Shown: positions 1 through 8,435 of the stretch, one piece after another
Layout: every line of letters starts with the position of its first letter
Numbering within the stretch: the first letter of the stretch is position 1
Assembly (NCBI RefSeq): GCF_016342265.1
Contig: NZ_JAEIOS010000011.1
Coordinates: 722,878 to 786,877 of the forward strand
Reading direction: 5' to 3'
Source of the DNA: Corynebacterium meridianum
GTDB lineage: Bacteria > Actinomycetota > Actinomycetes > Mycobacteriales > Mycobacteriaceae
DNA length: 64,000 bases
Position numbers and translations under genes: made by a program
Notes under the pieces: model-generated
What the model was told of the DNA's origin: nothing
Databases searched by the model: none
The model's input: the letters and a program-made list of their open reading frames with translations, nothing else

Positions 1-1596
1 GTTGCCGCAACCGCCGGCCTCACTGATGGCGTGCCGGATCGCCTGGTAGGTGGGATGCGTGAACGCGTCCACCGGCAGACCGTCGAAGTACTCCCCCGCG
101 TACTCCGGGTACTGCAGGGCGAGTTTGAGGCTCTCCCGTTCCGGCCAGAGCCGGGGCGTGCGCTGATCCGGCAGCTCGAACGCCGGTTTCGTCGGAGCGC
201 CGGCGAGTGGTGTCTCCGCGCCGTCGAACCGTCGGGCGCGCCGCGGCTCCTGCTTCTTCTTCGGTCGCCTGGCCTCCGCGCGGACCTGCTCGAGCACCTC
301 GGTCGGATCGGCCCAGCCGACCCACCCGGCGAGTTGGCGGGCGTACTCGTTGCGGAGCGTCTCGTCCCTGATCCCCGCCACGACGGGCACTCCCCGCCGG
401 AGCGCCTGCAGGCGCCCGTCCGCGGAATCGAGCGGGTAGTCGGCGATCATCGTCCGGACGACGAACTCGAACATGGGTACCCGCCGGGCGACGAGATCCC
501 GGACCGCGGCATCGCCGCGCTCGAGGCGGAGATCGCACGGGTCCATGCCGTCGGGCGCCACCGAGACGTAGGACTGACCGGTGAACTGCTGGTCCCCCTC
601 GAAGGCGCGCATGGCGGCCTTCTGTCCGGCCTCGTCCCCGTCGAAGGTGTAGATCAACTCGCCGCGGAAGTAGTTGTCGTCCAGCATGAGGCGGCGCAGT
701 ATCTGCAGGTGCTCCTCACCGAACGCGGTGCCGCAGGCAGCGACGGCCGTCGTCACCCCGGCGGCGTGCATGGCCATGACATCGGTGTACCCCTCGACGA
801 CGACGGCCTGGTGTCCGGAGGCGATGGCCTTCTTCGCGTGATCGAGCCCGAACAGCACCTTCGACTTGTGATACAGGAGGGTGTCGGGCGTGTTCATGTA
901 CTTGCCCATCTGGTCGTCGTCGAAGAGCTTGCGCGCCCCGAACCCGATGACGTCGCCCGCGAGGTTGCGGATGGGCCAGAGCAGTCGGCGGTGGAACCGG
1001 TCGATGGGGCCGCGTTTGCCCATCGTCGTCACACCCGCCGCAGTCAGCTCCTTGACGTCGAAGCCCTTCCGCAGCAGGTGCTTCGTCGTCGTGTCCCATC
1101 CACCGGGCGCGTAACCGCAGCCGAAGCTCCGGGCGTGCTCGGCGGAGAAACCCCGGTCGGTGAGGAACGCGCGGGCGGTCGCGGCCTCCGGGGTCTCGAG
1201 CTGTTCCCGGTAGAAGGCGTGGGCGGCCTTGTTCACTGCGACGAGCCGCTGTCTGGTCCCGGGTTCCTCACGGCGCCCGGGACCGCCCCCCTCGTAGTTG
1301 ATGTGGTAGCCGATCTTCTCGGCGCAGATCTCCACGGCCTCCGGGAAGGGGATCTGCTCCATCTTCATCAGAAAACTGAATACGTCCCCGCCCTCGCCGG
1401 TGGAGAAACAGTGGAAGTAGCCCCGGTTGGGCCGGACGTGGAACGACGGGGTCTTTTCGTCCTTGAAGGGGGAAAGGCCCTTCATGGAGTCACTGCCTGC
1501 TGGCTTGAGCTGGACGTACTCCCCGACGATCTCCTCGATCGGGGTGCGCTCACGGATCGCCGCGATGTCACTCTCCGGAATGCGTCCCTTAGCCAT
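1..1596 (-). CDS. dnaG: DNA primase DnaG (partial, C-terminus beyond the window)
   Basis: Primase makes the RNA primers for replication. 532 codons are visible from the ATG at 1596; the helicase-binding C-terminus lies beyond base 1. Recognisable parts are an N-terminal CHC2-type domain (residues 30-75), the catalytic core with a TOPRIM segment (VVVEGYTDVMAM) and the metal-binding DGDEAG motif. In typical bacterial primases the zinc ligands follow GLCPFH and HCFGC; here the same places read GLSPFK (S42, K45) and HCFST (C63 kept, T66), so three of the four ligands are replaced. The domain is otherwise well conserved, which argues against random decay. The gene next to dgt matches actinobacterial order. 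Confidence 0.96.
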   Translation of the reverse strand, partial: MAKGRIPESDIAAIRERTPIEEIVGEYVQLKPAGSDSMKGLSPFKDEKTPSFHVRPNRGYFHCFSTGEGGDVFSFLMKMEQIPFPEAVEICAEKIGYHINYEGGGPGRREEPGTRQRLVAVNKAAHAFYREQLETPEAATARAFLTDRGFSAEHARSFGCGYAPGGWDTTTKHLLRKGFDVKELTAAGVTTMGKRGPIDRFHRRLLWPIRNLAGDVIGFGARKLFDDDQMGKYMNTPDTLLYHKSKVLFGLDHAKKAIASGHQAVVVEGYTDVMAMHAAGVTTAVAACGTAFGEEHLQILRRLMLDDNYFRGELIYTFDGDEAGQKAAMRAFEGDQQFTGQSYVSVAPDGMDPCDLRLERGDAAVRDLVARRVPMFEFVVRTMIADYPLDSADGRLQALRRGVPVVAGIRDETLRNEYARQLAGWVGWADPTEVLEQVRAEARRPKKKQEPRRARRFDGAETPLAGAPTKPAFELPDQRTPRLWPERESLKLALQYPEYAGEYFDGLPVDAFTHPTYQAIRHAISEAGGCGN

Positions 1597-1698
1597 GCCC
1601 ACCACTGTAGTGCCGGAGCTGCGGACCGGAAGAGTCACCACCGTGGCGACGTGGACCCGGGTCCCCGGGACGGCAGCTGTCCATGCGATCATGGGGCA

Positions 1699-2193
1699 AT
1701 GGACAATCGCCGACTGCTGGGTACCGTCGCCGGAGCTGCTCTCGTGCTCGGTGCGGCGTGGTTCGGCGTCGATCTGGCCGGGGACTCCACGGCACCTTCC
1801 ACCCCGCCGCGGGAATCCGCCCAATCGTCGACGGCACCCCGGTCCCCCACGGAGTCGGCCGCTCGGTCTCCCTCCGCGACGCGGGAGCGGACCTGCCCGC
1901 TGGACACCCTCCCAGAGCAGGCCGAACTGGTCGTGGCGGACATCCTCGCCGGTGGCCCGTTCGACCATCCGGAGCACGACGGAAAGCACTTCGGCAACTA
2001 CGAGCGCCGACTACCCCGGGAGAACAACAGCTACTACCGCGAGTACACGGTGGAGACGCCGGGCCTCAGGCACCGTGGTGAGCGCCGCATCATCACCGGC
2101 GGCGGCACCGACCGGGACCCGGACGTCTGGTACTACACGGACGACCATTACGACAGTTTCTGCCTGATCCCGGACGCCGAGGAGAACCGATGA
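1699..2193 (+). CDS. Secreted guanyl-specific ribonuclease (barnase / RNase Sa family)
   Basis: A 164-residue extracellular RNase of the N1/T1/barnase type. A hydrophobic signal or anchor (about residues 6-26) is followed by a Ser/Pro/Thr-rich linker and the catalytic domain. The family catalytic set can be placed by spacing: E115 in YYREYT, R126, R130 in the GERRI segment and H150 in TDDHY. Distances match RNase Sa except for a four-residue insertion before the His. C66 and C155 could form the disulfide found in RNase Sa. Translation continues by ATGA overlap into a barstar-like inhibitor, as expected for a secreted RNase that must be kept inactive in the cell. The start is the ATG nearest the signal sequence. 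Confidence 0.88.
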   Translation: MDNRRLLGTVAGAALVLGAAWFGVDLAGDSTAPSTPPRESAQSSTAPRSPTESAARSPSATRERTCPLDTLPEQAELVVADILAGGPFDHPEHDGKHFGNYERRLPRENNSYYREYTVETPGLRHRGERRIITGGGTDRDPDVWYYTDDHYDSFCLIPDAEENR

Positions 2194-2474
2194 CCGCACC
2201 TACGGTGACTCTCGGAGCGGCCGCCGCCGCCAACGAGACCACGTGGTTCGCCGCCCTGTTCCATGCCACCGACGCAGCCCCCGAAGGGCCCGTCCCGAAG
2301 AATCTCGATGCCCTCGCGGACTTCCTCGGTGAACAGACCGGACTACGGAAGGTGGTGAGCCCCGATCTCACACACTGGCCCCGGGAACGACGGATCCTGC
2401 TGTGCCGGGTGTTCCTCGACACCGGGGTCGATCTGCAGCTGCACCGCTCCCCCGGTACCGGCGACCACATCTAG
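2190..2474 (+). CDS. Barstar-family ribonuclease inhibitor
   Basis: A 94-residue cytoplasmic protein whose start overlaps the RNase stop (ATGA). The segment VPKNLDALADFLGEQ matches the barstar signature (NLDALWDxL-like helix) that plugs the active site of barnase-type RNases. Size fits the family (about 90 residues) and there is no signal sequence, so it should protect the cytosol from the co-translated RNase. The last three bases overlap the stop codon of the convergent arsR gene, so neither gene can have an independent terminator between them. Confidence 0.85.
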   Translation: MTAPTVTLGAAAAANETTWFAALFHATDAAPEGPVPKNLDALADFLGEQTGLRKVVSPDLTHWPRERRILLCRVFLDTGVDLQLHRSPGTGDHI

Positions 2475-2830
2475 GAGTGCCGGGGCTCTCCGCTGATGAC
2501 GTGATCGGCGTGATTGACAGCCTCGGTCACGAGCCGGACCAGGTGCCCGTCGTCCAGCCGGTAGATCACACGGCGCCCGTCCTTCCTGGTCTGCACCAGG
2601 TTTCCCGACCGAAGCTTGGCCAGGTGCTGTGACACCGCCGTCCGGGAGATTCCCGTGGCCGCCACCAGATCGCCGACCGAGTACTCGGCGTCACTGAGCA
2701 GCCACAGGAGGTGGAGACGCGTCGGTTCGGCCAGGAGTTTCAGGGTGGCGGCGCCGGTGTCCAGCAGCTCGGCCGACACCGGTGGATCGTGCACCAGGGA
2801 GGCTGCGGGATCGCGCGGTTTCATCCTCAT
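2471..2830 (-). CDS. ArsR/SmtB-family metal-sensing repressor (alpha5-site type)
   Basis: A 119-residue winged-helix repressor. The HTH covers about residues 51-77 (SVGDLVAATGISRTAVSQHL). The C-terminal helix carries D94-x-H96, ten residues, then H107-x-x-H110. This is the spacing of the alpha5 metal site of CzrA/SmtB/NmtR-type sensors, so Zn(II), Co(II) or Ni(II) is the likely inducer. There are no Cys residues, so it is not an arsenic or cadmium sensor of the classical type. The start lies six bases after the stop of the MFS gene, so the two form an operon with the transporter first. The palindrome at 4141-4182 is the likely operator. Confidence 0.88.
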   Translation of the reverse strand: MRMKPRDPAASLVHDPPVSAELLDTGAATLKLLAEPTRLHLLWLLSDAEYSVGDLVAATGISRTAVSQHLAKLRSGNLVQTRKDGRRVIYRLDDGHLVRLVTEAVNHADHVISGEPRHS

Positions 2831-2836
2831 GGTCCC

Positions 2837-4090
2837 TCACGCTACCGGCTGTCGGGAGCTGAATGCCCTGAACCCCGCACCGACCCCCAGTAGGGTCATG
2901 GCGAGAAGCACCCCTGTGGCCGCGGGCAGCCCGAACCAGACCCCGAGAAATCCCGCCGCCGGGTACGTCGCCAGATAGCAGGCGTGGGACAGCGAGAACT
3001 GGGCCGCGAATATGTAGCCGTAGCTCTCGGGGCCGACGTTCCGCCGCAGCACCCGGGACATGGGGGTCTGCAGCGCCGACGTCGCGGAACCGAGGACGAG
3101 CCACAGGGCGATGACCGTGAACCAGGCGCCGGCACCGTCGAGCTGGTCGCCGACGGTCAGCAGCAGGATGAGTCCCGCGAGCGCCGCGGCTCCCGCGAGG
3201 GCACCAGCCGTCATCACGGCACGGTCCGGGACCAGGGCGAGGATGCGGGGAAGGGCCAGCGCGGTCAGCATCGACCCGAGGCCGAATCCGGCTAGGGTGA
3301 TCGCGAGCGCGGTGTCGTTCCTGCCCATCTCCCCGCGGACGATCACGACGGTGTTGATCATGACCGTCGCCATCGGTGCGGCCACCGCGAGGTTGAGCCA
3401 GAGCACGCCCCGGAGCTCAGGTTCCGCCGCCATGATCTTCACTCCACGGAACACCCGGGACAGGAACCCGGACTGCTCCGACTCCGGTTCGGGGCGGGCC
3501 GGCAGCCGCGTCCCGATCACCAGTGCCGCGGAGACGAGGAAGCCGAGCATCGTCCCGATGAACAGGTTGTGGTAGCTCATCACCGCGAGAAACAGCGCCG
3601 CGACGGCGGGGCTGGTGATCTGTTCGACGTCGTACGCCATCCGGGACAGGGACAGGGCGTTGGTGTACTCGTCCTCGTCGGGGAGCACCTGCGGTATGAC
3701 CGACTGGAAGGTCGGGGTGAAGGTGGCCGACGCGGCCTGCAGCAGGAAGATCGCGGCGTAGAGCTGCCATTCGGAGTGGACGAACGGCAGACAGACCGCG
3801 ATGGAGGCGCGGACGAGGTCCGCGGTGATGAGGACGGGCTTGACGGGCAGCTTCGCCGCGACCGCCGTGACGGTCGGGGCCCCGACCACGTAGACGAGGA
3901 TCTTGATGGTCAACGCGGTGCCGAGCACGAGTCCGGCGTCACCGCCCGCGATGTCGAAGGCGAGGAGCCCGAGTGCGACCGTGAGAAGACCCGTGCCCAC
4001 CAGGGCGACGACCTGTGCGGTGAATAGCCTCCGGTAGGTACGGTGCCGGAGGACGTTCAGCAGTGGAGAGGTGGCGGATGGTGCGGACAC
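2837..4090 (-). CDS. MFS efflux transporter, probably metal export (arsR-linked)
   Basis: A 12-helix-type major facilitator (417 residues from the GTG at 4090). Hydrophobic helices begin at about residue 20 (AQVVALVGTGLLTVALGLL) and continue to the C-terminus. It is followed at once by a metal-sensing ArsR repressor, so export of a transition metal is the best guess; the substrate cannot be read from the sequence. Start choice: an ATG at 4171 gives 27 extra residues, but it lies inside a palindrome (4141-4182) that looks like the operator, so a downstream start is preferred. Neither start has a convincing ribosome-binding site. Confidence 0.82.
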   Translation of the reverse strand: MSAPSATSPLLNVLRHRTYRRLFTAQVVALVGTGLLTVALGLLAFDIAGGDAGLVLGTALTIKILVYVVGAPTVTAVAAKLPVKPVLITADLVRASIAVCLPFVHSEWQLYAAIFLLQAASATFTPTFQSVIPQVLPDEDEYTNALSLSRMAYDVEQITSPAVAALFLAVMSYHNLFIGTMLGFLVSAALVIGTRLPARPEPESEQSGFLSRVFRGVKIMAAEPELRGVLWLNLAVAAPMATVMINTVVIVRGEMGRNDTALAITLAGFGLGSMLTALALPRILALVPDRAVMTAGALAGAAALAGLILLLTVGDQLDGAGAWFTVIALWLVLGSATSALQTPMSRVLRRNVGPESYGYIFAAQFSLSHACYLATYPAAGFLGVWFGLPAATGVLLAMTLLGVGAGFRAFSSRQPVA

Positions 4091-4140
4091 TCCGGGCTCG
4101 TTTCTGTCGTCGCGGGAGACCCTCCGGCCCTCCGGCCGGA

Positions 4141-4182
4141 AATCTGCGTAAGTGTGCACAGGTGCGCACATGTACGCAGATT
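4141..4182. promoter_or_regulatory. Palindromic operator candidate for the ArsR repressor
   Basis: The ten-base ends AATCTGCGTA (4141-4150) and TACGCAGATT (4173-4182) are perfect inverted copies. A second symmetric pair, TGTGC (4153-4157) and GCACA (4166-4170), lies inside with the same centre. The element lies upstream of the MFS-arsR operon, where an autoregulating repressor would bind. Confidence 0.6.
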
Positions 4183-4236
4183 AGGCTGCCTTCACGGATC
4201 CGCGCAACCACCCGCTCGCCGGGCCCGGCGAAACCG

Positions 4237-5532
4237 TCAGATGTAGTACCCCGCCACTCCGCTGGCCTGTTTCGCGGTGCGTTCGAGACGGGACTCCGTC
4301 ATCGAGGCGATCTGGTCGATGACCACCCGGGAACGTGCGGCATCGCTGTCCGCGTCCGTCCACCAGGCCGCGAAGACCGGATCCAGAGTGCCGGGGGCGC
4401 CGAAGGTCAGGTAGTCGTGGACCCGGGCGATCCTCTCCCGCTGACGGTTCTGCCGCTGCTGGTGTCGGCTCTCCTCCATGACGTAGAGGACCGCGATGGT
4501 CTTGAGCATCTGAACCTCCGCGGCGGCGGCCGGTGGAACAACCAGCCGTCCGTGCATCCTGCCCAACGGCTCATCGCCGGCGGCCTCGAGTGTCGCGCCG
4601 ACGGTGGCCCCCACATACCGTCCGACCAGTTCGCTGGTCAGCGCCTTCAGCGCGACGAGAGACGAGAGTGAACCGTCGTAGTCCGCCGCTGCCGCGACGA
4701 CGGAAAGCTGGCGGAGGGAATCCGCCGCGGAGATCATCTCCTCCGGGTTGCCGCCGAAGGCCTCGGCCCCCTTCTCCGCGAGTTCCGCGAGCTCGAAGAG
4801 ATCCCACAGGACCCGCAGACTGATGCGTCCCGAGCAGATCCCGTCCTCGACGTCGTGCACCGAATAGGCGACGTCATCGGACCAGTCCATCACCTGTCCC
4901 TCGATGGACGGCCTGGTGTCCAGTGGGTCGTGCCCCTCGCGGATCCAGGCGAGCAGCTCCGCCTCCTCGTCGTAGGCGCCGTACTTGCGGCGCGGCGTTC
5001 CGTCGGGCGCGATCCGGGTCCACGGGTACTTGCAGGCGGCGTCGAGGGAGGCTCGTGTCAGGTTGAGACCGTGGGGGGACCCGTCCGGTGCGAGGATCTT
5101 CGGCTCCAGGCGCGAGATGATCCGCAGGGTCTGGGCGTTGCCCTCGAAGCCCCCGCAGTCGGCGGCCAGCTCATCGAGGGCCACTTCACCGTTGTGCCCG
5201 TAGGGCGGGTGCCCGATGTCGTGGCAGAGACCGGCGAGATCCGCCAGATCCGGATCCACCCCGATGCCGGAGGCGATGCCGCGGGCGATCTGGGCCACCT
5301 CGAGGGAGTGCGTGAGCCGGGTCCTGGGGGTGTCCCCGTCCCGCGGCCCGACGACCTGGGTCTTGTCGGCCAACCGTCGCAGCGCCGCGGAGTGGAGGAC
5401 GCGTGCCCGGTCGCGGGCGAATGCGCCTCGGTTGTCCACCGAGGCCGCGTCCATCTGACTGCCCTTCGGGTGCTCATCGCAGAAGCGCGCCCTGTCTTCG
5501 GCGGTGTAGCGGTATCGGGCGGGGCTCTCCAC
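4237..5532 (-). CDS. dgt: Deoxyguanosinetriphosphate triphosphohydrolase-like protein
   Basis: Hydrolyses dGTP (and probably other dNTPs) to the nucleoside and triphosphate. It is an HD-domain enzyme with the metal motif in CHDIGHPPYGHNGE and the upstream His in THSLEVAQ. The region TRPSIEGQVMDWSDDVAYS holds the second conserved Asp pair. At 431 residues from the GTG at 5532 it has the length of the mycobacterial homologue. An AGGAG lies 13 bases before the GTG. Upstream in-frame codons overlap the DUF218 gene and are not part of this protein. Its place beside dnaG is typical for actinobacteria. Confidence 0.93.
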   Translation of the reverse strand: MESPARYRYTAEDRARFCDEHPKGSQMDAASVDNRGAFARDRARVLHSAALRRLADKTQVVGPRDGDTPRTRLTHSLEVAQIARGIASGIGVDPDLADLAGLCHDIGHPPYGHNGEVALDELAADCGGFEGNAQTLRIISRLEPKILAPDGSPHGLNLTRASLDAACKYPWTRIAPDGTPRRKYGAYDEEAELLAWIREGHDPLDTRPSIEGQVMDWSDDVAYSVHDVEDGICSGRISLRVLWDLFELAELAEKGAEAFGGNPEEMISAADSLRQLSVVAAAADYDGSLSSLVALKALTSELVGRYVGATVGATLEAAGDEPLGRMHGRLVVPPAAAAEVQMLKTIAVLYVMEESRHQQRQNRQRERIARVHDYLTFGAPGTLDPVFAAWWTDADSDAARSRVVIDQIASMTESRLERTAKQASGVAGYYI

Positions 5533-5561
5533 GGTTGGTCGGTTTCTCCTGATCGGTTCGG

Positions 5562-6275
5562 CTACGGGGACTTCAGTTTCTCTACGTCGCAGGTCCTGTC
5601 GCGGTCGAGGTGACGGTACCGGGTGCTTCTCGACGGTCTCACTCGGCCCGCTACGGCGCGCAGTCTCCGCTCCAGCATATCGGCCACCACGGCGGATCCG
5701 GGTAGGCGGCGCAGGTCCGCCACGGCCAGACCGGCGGATTCGTGGAGCAGGGTCCACACCCAGTGCTTCCCCGGGAACCGGGTGGGGGTCCCTGCCGCCC
5801 CAACCGTGGACACATTCCGGAACCCGACCTCGCGGCCGATCAGGCAGGCCCGCAGACAGTGGTTGGGATCGGTGACGATGATGACACGACCCGGATCCGG
5901 GCATGCGGCCGCCACGGCGGCGAGGGAGCCCCTGGTGTCGTTGCCCTGTGCCACCGCGGTGATCACCCCCGGGTCGACTCCCGCGCGGCGGAGATGAGCG
6001 GCTCCGACGCCGGCCTCCGTGTACCGGTCTCCCGGCAGATTCCCGCCGACCGTGATGATGTGGAGGGACGGGTTGACCCGCCAGAGTTCCACCGCCTGAT
6101 CCAGTCGGGCCGCGAACTGGGCGCTGGGGCGACCGTCGTACTGCGCTGTCCCGGGAACGATCAGGGTCTCGGCCGCACCTGGATCCGGTGCCGGACGGTG
6201 GGCCTGCACGATCACCCGCAGCGGCCAGATCGCCACCGCTGCGGCGACGATGCCGACTGTGCTCATACGGTTCAT
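5562..6275 (-). CDS. DUF218 (YdcF/SanA-like) membrane-anchored protein
   Basis: A 237-residue protein with one N-terminal hydrophobic segment (MSTVGIVAAAVAIWPLRVIV) and a DUF218 fold: LIVPGTAQYDGRPSAQF, ITVGGN and the acidic/His segment VIIVTDPNHCLRA. Relatives such as SanA and ElyC act in the cell envelope, but the reaction is not established, so no enzyme activity is assigned. The start ATG at 6275 is immediately before the hydrophobic segment. The gene ends 29 bases before dgt and is probably cotranscribed with it. It is divergent from the TPM-domain gene. Confidence 0.85.
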   Translation of the reverse strand: MNRMSTVGIVAAAVAIWPLRVIVQAHRPAPDPGAAETLIVPGTAQYDGRPSAQFAARLDQAVELWRVNPSLHIITVGGNLPGDRYTEAGVGAAHLRRAGVDPGVITAVAQGNDTRGSLAAVAAACPDPGRVIIVTDPNHCLRACLIGREVGFRNVSTVGAAGTPTRFPGKHWVWTLLHESAGLAVADLRRLPGSAVVADMLERRLRAVAGRVRPSRSTRYRHLDRDRTCDVEKLKSP

Positions 6276-6313
6276 GCACGCCAGTCTGCCATCCGCCCGT
6301 CCCCTCGTCGCGG

Positions 6314-6319
6314 TACTCT
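6314..6319 (+). promoter_or_regulatory. -10 hexamer (TACTCT) of a probable leaderless promoter
   Basis: TACTCT ends six bases before the ATG at 6326 and no ribosome-binding site lies between, so transcription probably starts at or next to the start codon. No good -35 is visible, which is common for corynebacterial promoters. Confidence 0.5.
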
Positions 6320-6325
6320 TGGGCC

Positions 6326-8398
6326 ATGAGTTCCGCAGCACCGTCCCCCCGTCCGCGTCACACCATCCACCCGTCGCCGTCACCGCTCGTCCGCCGGCTC
6401 ACCGTGCGCCTGGCAGGCGCCGGTGCCGTCGGACTGATGGCGGTTCTCGGTACCGGAGCGTCGGTCGCGTGGGCGGGTCAGGAGACGTCCGTCATCGCGC
6501 AGCAGCCCGGGGTGCTCACCGCAACGGTGACCGACAACGCGGGCGTCCTGGACGCCGGACAGATCGCGGACCTGGAGGCGAAGATCCGGGACTACCAGAA
6601 GTCCTCGGCGAAAAAGATCTACATCGTCTTCGAGCGTGACTTCGGCGGCACCGAGGGCTCCGAATGGGCGGAACGGGAGTTCCGGGCGAATGACGGGGCC
6701 AATGTGCTCGTGTACGCGGTGGCGGTGGAATCCCGGGACTACGGGCTGGGCTACGGGAGGGAGTTCTCATCCTCCGAGGCCGAGCGCATGCGCGACGCGG
6801 CGTACGACCACCTGGTGGACTCCGACTTCGCGGGCTCAGCCTTCGCCCTCGTCGACGCCGCCTCCGGCTCCGGTTCCGGCGGCGGGATGTCCGGCGCCGG
6901 GTGGTTGTTCCTGCTCGGTGGAGGTGGTGCCGCCGCGGCGACCTTCGTCGGTGTGAAGCGCTCCGCGAAGAAGAACTCGCGGAAGAAGCGCGCAGCTCTG
7001 GTCACGGATGCCCGTGAGCTGCCACCCGAGCAGTCTGACCGGCTGGAGGACATGCCCCTGGACGTCCTCGAGGAGCTGGCTCAGGAGGAACTCGTGAGCA
7101 CCGACGAGTCGATCCGGGGGGCACGCGAGGAGCTCGATCTCGCGGTGGCTGAATTCGGTGCGGAACGCACACGCCCGTTCACCCGGGCGATGAACGACTC
7201 GACGGGGACGCTGCAGCGGGCATTCACGATGAAGCGGCGCCTCGATGACGCGGTGCCCGATGACGCCGGGACCCGCCGGGGAATGCTGATCGACATCATC
7301 ACCAGCTGCAAGAAGGCTGACCAGGCGCTCGAGGAGAGGGCCGGTGAGTTCAGTTCAATGCGGAATCTGCTGATCAACGCGGACAGCCGACTGGACGAGC
7401 TCACGCAACAGACCATCGCGCTCCGAACCAGACTTCCGCAGGCACGTGAATCCCTCACCCAACTGCACGACCGTTTCGACGCCGGGTGGGTTTCCGCGCT
7501 TGACGACAACCCTGATCTGGCCGAGGCACACCTGAACGAGGCCGAGTCCACCATGGAGCGGGCCCGTGCCCTGGCCGCGAAACCGGCCGGGCAGCAGGGC
7601 GGTCTCGTGGATGACATCCGGCACATCGAGTCCGCTCTCCAGCAGGCGGAGAAGCTGCTCGACGGCGTGGAGCACGGGGAGTCGAACATCCGCGCGGCCC
7701 GCGCCAATCTCGGCCCCCTCGCCGAGGAGATCAGGGCCGAACTCGGCGAGGCCCGCCAGATCATCTCCGCCGCCGAGCGGGACAACCTCGGCGTCGATCA
7801 CTCTGCGCTCGAGGAAATCGCCGCACGCGCGGGGCGGGAGGCCCCTGAGGCGATGACCCGGTCCGACAGCGATCCGCTGGGGACCTGGGAGACTCTGCTC
7901 GCCCTCGATGCCGAGCTCGACGAACACCTCGACTCCTTCCGCACCGAGGCCGCCGACGCCGGCCGTCGCCGCGAAATGTTCAACCGGGCGATGGGCACCG
8001 CCACCACGACCCTCCAGGCGGCGGAGGATCTCATCTCCACGCGCGGCAGGGTGATCGGTGGGACCGCGCGGACACATCTCGCGGCCGCCAAGCGACTGCA
8101 CGCCACAGCACTCAACGAGCGCGACGGGGATCTCCGGGCCGCGACCCGGGCGGCGGGACAGTGCATCTCGGCGTCGAATGCCGCACTCGCCGCCGCACAA
8201 CGGGACATCCGTGACTACGAGCGGCGCATGAATCGCCGCAGTGGTGGCGGGAACGGCGCATTCGTCGCGGGTATGGTGCTCAACTCGATCCTCAGCAACG
8301 GTGGCCGCGGTGGCGGCTTCGGCGGTGGGTTCGGCGGCGGTGGGTTCGGCGGCGGTGGCGGCGGAAACCTCGGCGGTTCCTTCGGCGGCAAATTCTGA
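6326..8398 (+). CDS. TPM-domain membrane protein with coiled-coil middle and Gly-rich tail
   Basis: A 690-residue protein. A signal segment near residues 25-50 is followed by a TPM (TPM_phosphatase) domain with the VTDNAGVLDAGQIADLEAKI opening typical of the family. A transmembrane helix (GAGWLFLLGGGGAAAATFVG) and a basic stretch (KRSAKKNSRKKR) come next. A long helical, charged region covers about residues 230-640, and the end is a Gly/Phe-rich tail with repeated GGGFGG units. It corresponds in position to the mycobacterial TPM protein beside dgt and dnaG. The TPM domain probably faces outside and the helical part inside. Function is unknown; a role in membrane-protein quality control or envelope upkeep is only inference. 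Confidence 0.85.
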   Translation: MSSAAPSPRPRHTIHPSPSPLVRRLTVRLAGAGAVGLMAVLGTGASVAWAGQETSVIAQQPGVLTATVTDNAGVLDAGQIADLEAKIRDYQKSSAKKIYIVFERDFGGTEGSEWAEREFRANDGANVLVYAVAVESRDYGLGYGREFSSSEAERMRDAAYDHLVDSDFAGSAFALVDAASGSGSGGGMSGAGWLFLLGGGGAAAATFVGVKRSAKKNSRKKRAALVTDARELPPEQSDRLEDMPLDVLEELAQEELVSTDESIRGAREELDLAVAEFGAERTRPFTRAMNDSTGTLQRAFTMKRRLDDAVPDDAGTRRGMLIDIITSCKKADQALEERAGEFSSMRNLLINADSRLDELTQQTIALRTRLPQARESLTQLHDRFDAGWVSALDDNPDLAEAHLNEAESTMERARALAAKPAGQQGGLVDDIRHIESALQQAEKLLDGVEHGESNIRAARANLGPLAEEIRAELGEARQIISAAERDNLGVDHSALEEIAARAGREAPEAMTRSDSDPLGTWETLLALDAELDEHLDSFRTEAADAGRRREMFNRAMGTATTTLQAAEDLISTRGRVIGGTARTHLAAAKRLHATALNERDGDLRAATRAAGQCISASNAALAAAQRDIRDYERRMNRRSGGGNGAFVAGMVLNSILSNGGRGGGFGGGFGGGGFGGGGGGNLGGSFGGKF

Positions 8399-8435
8399 GC
8401 CCACCGGCGACCGGCCCGTGGGGTCAGACCGGGAT

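Noticed and set aside
31..1698. Long plus-strand open frame running into the RNase gene
   Set aside because: It is the antisense shadow of dnaG; only the part from 1699 has a signal sequence and RNase motifs.
5533..6327. N-terminal extension of dgt to 6327
   Set aside because: The upstream part overlaps the DUF218 gene in another frame and is Arg/Pro-rich, while the start at 5532 gives the normal family length.
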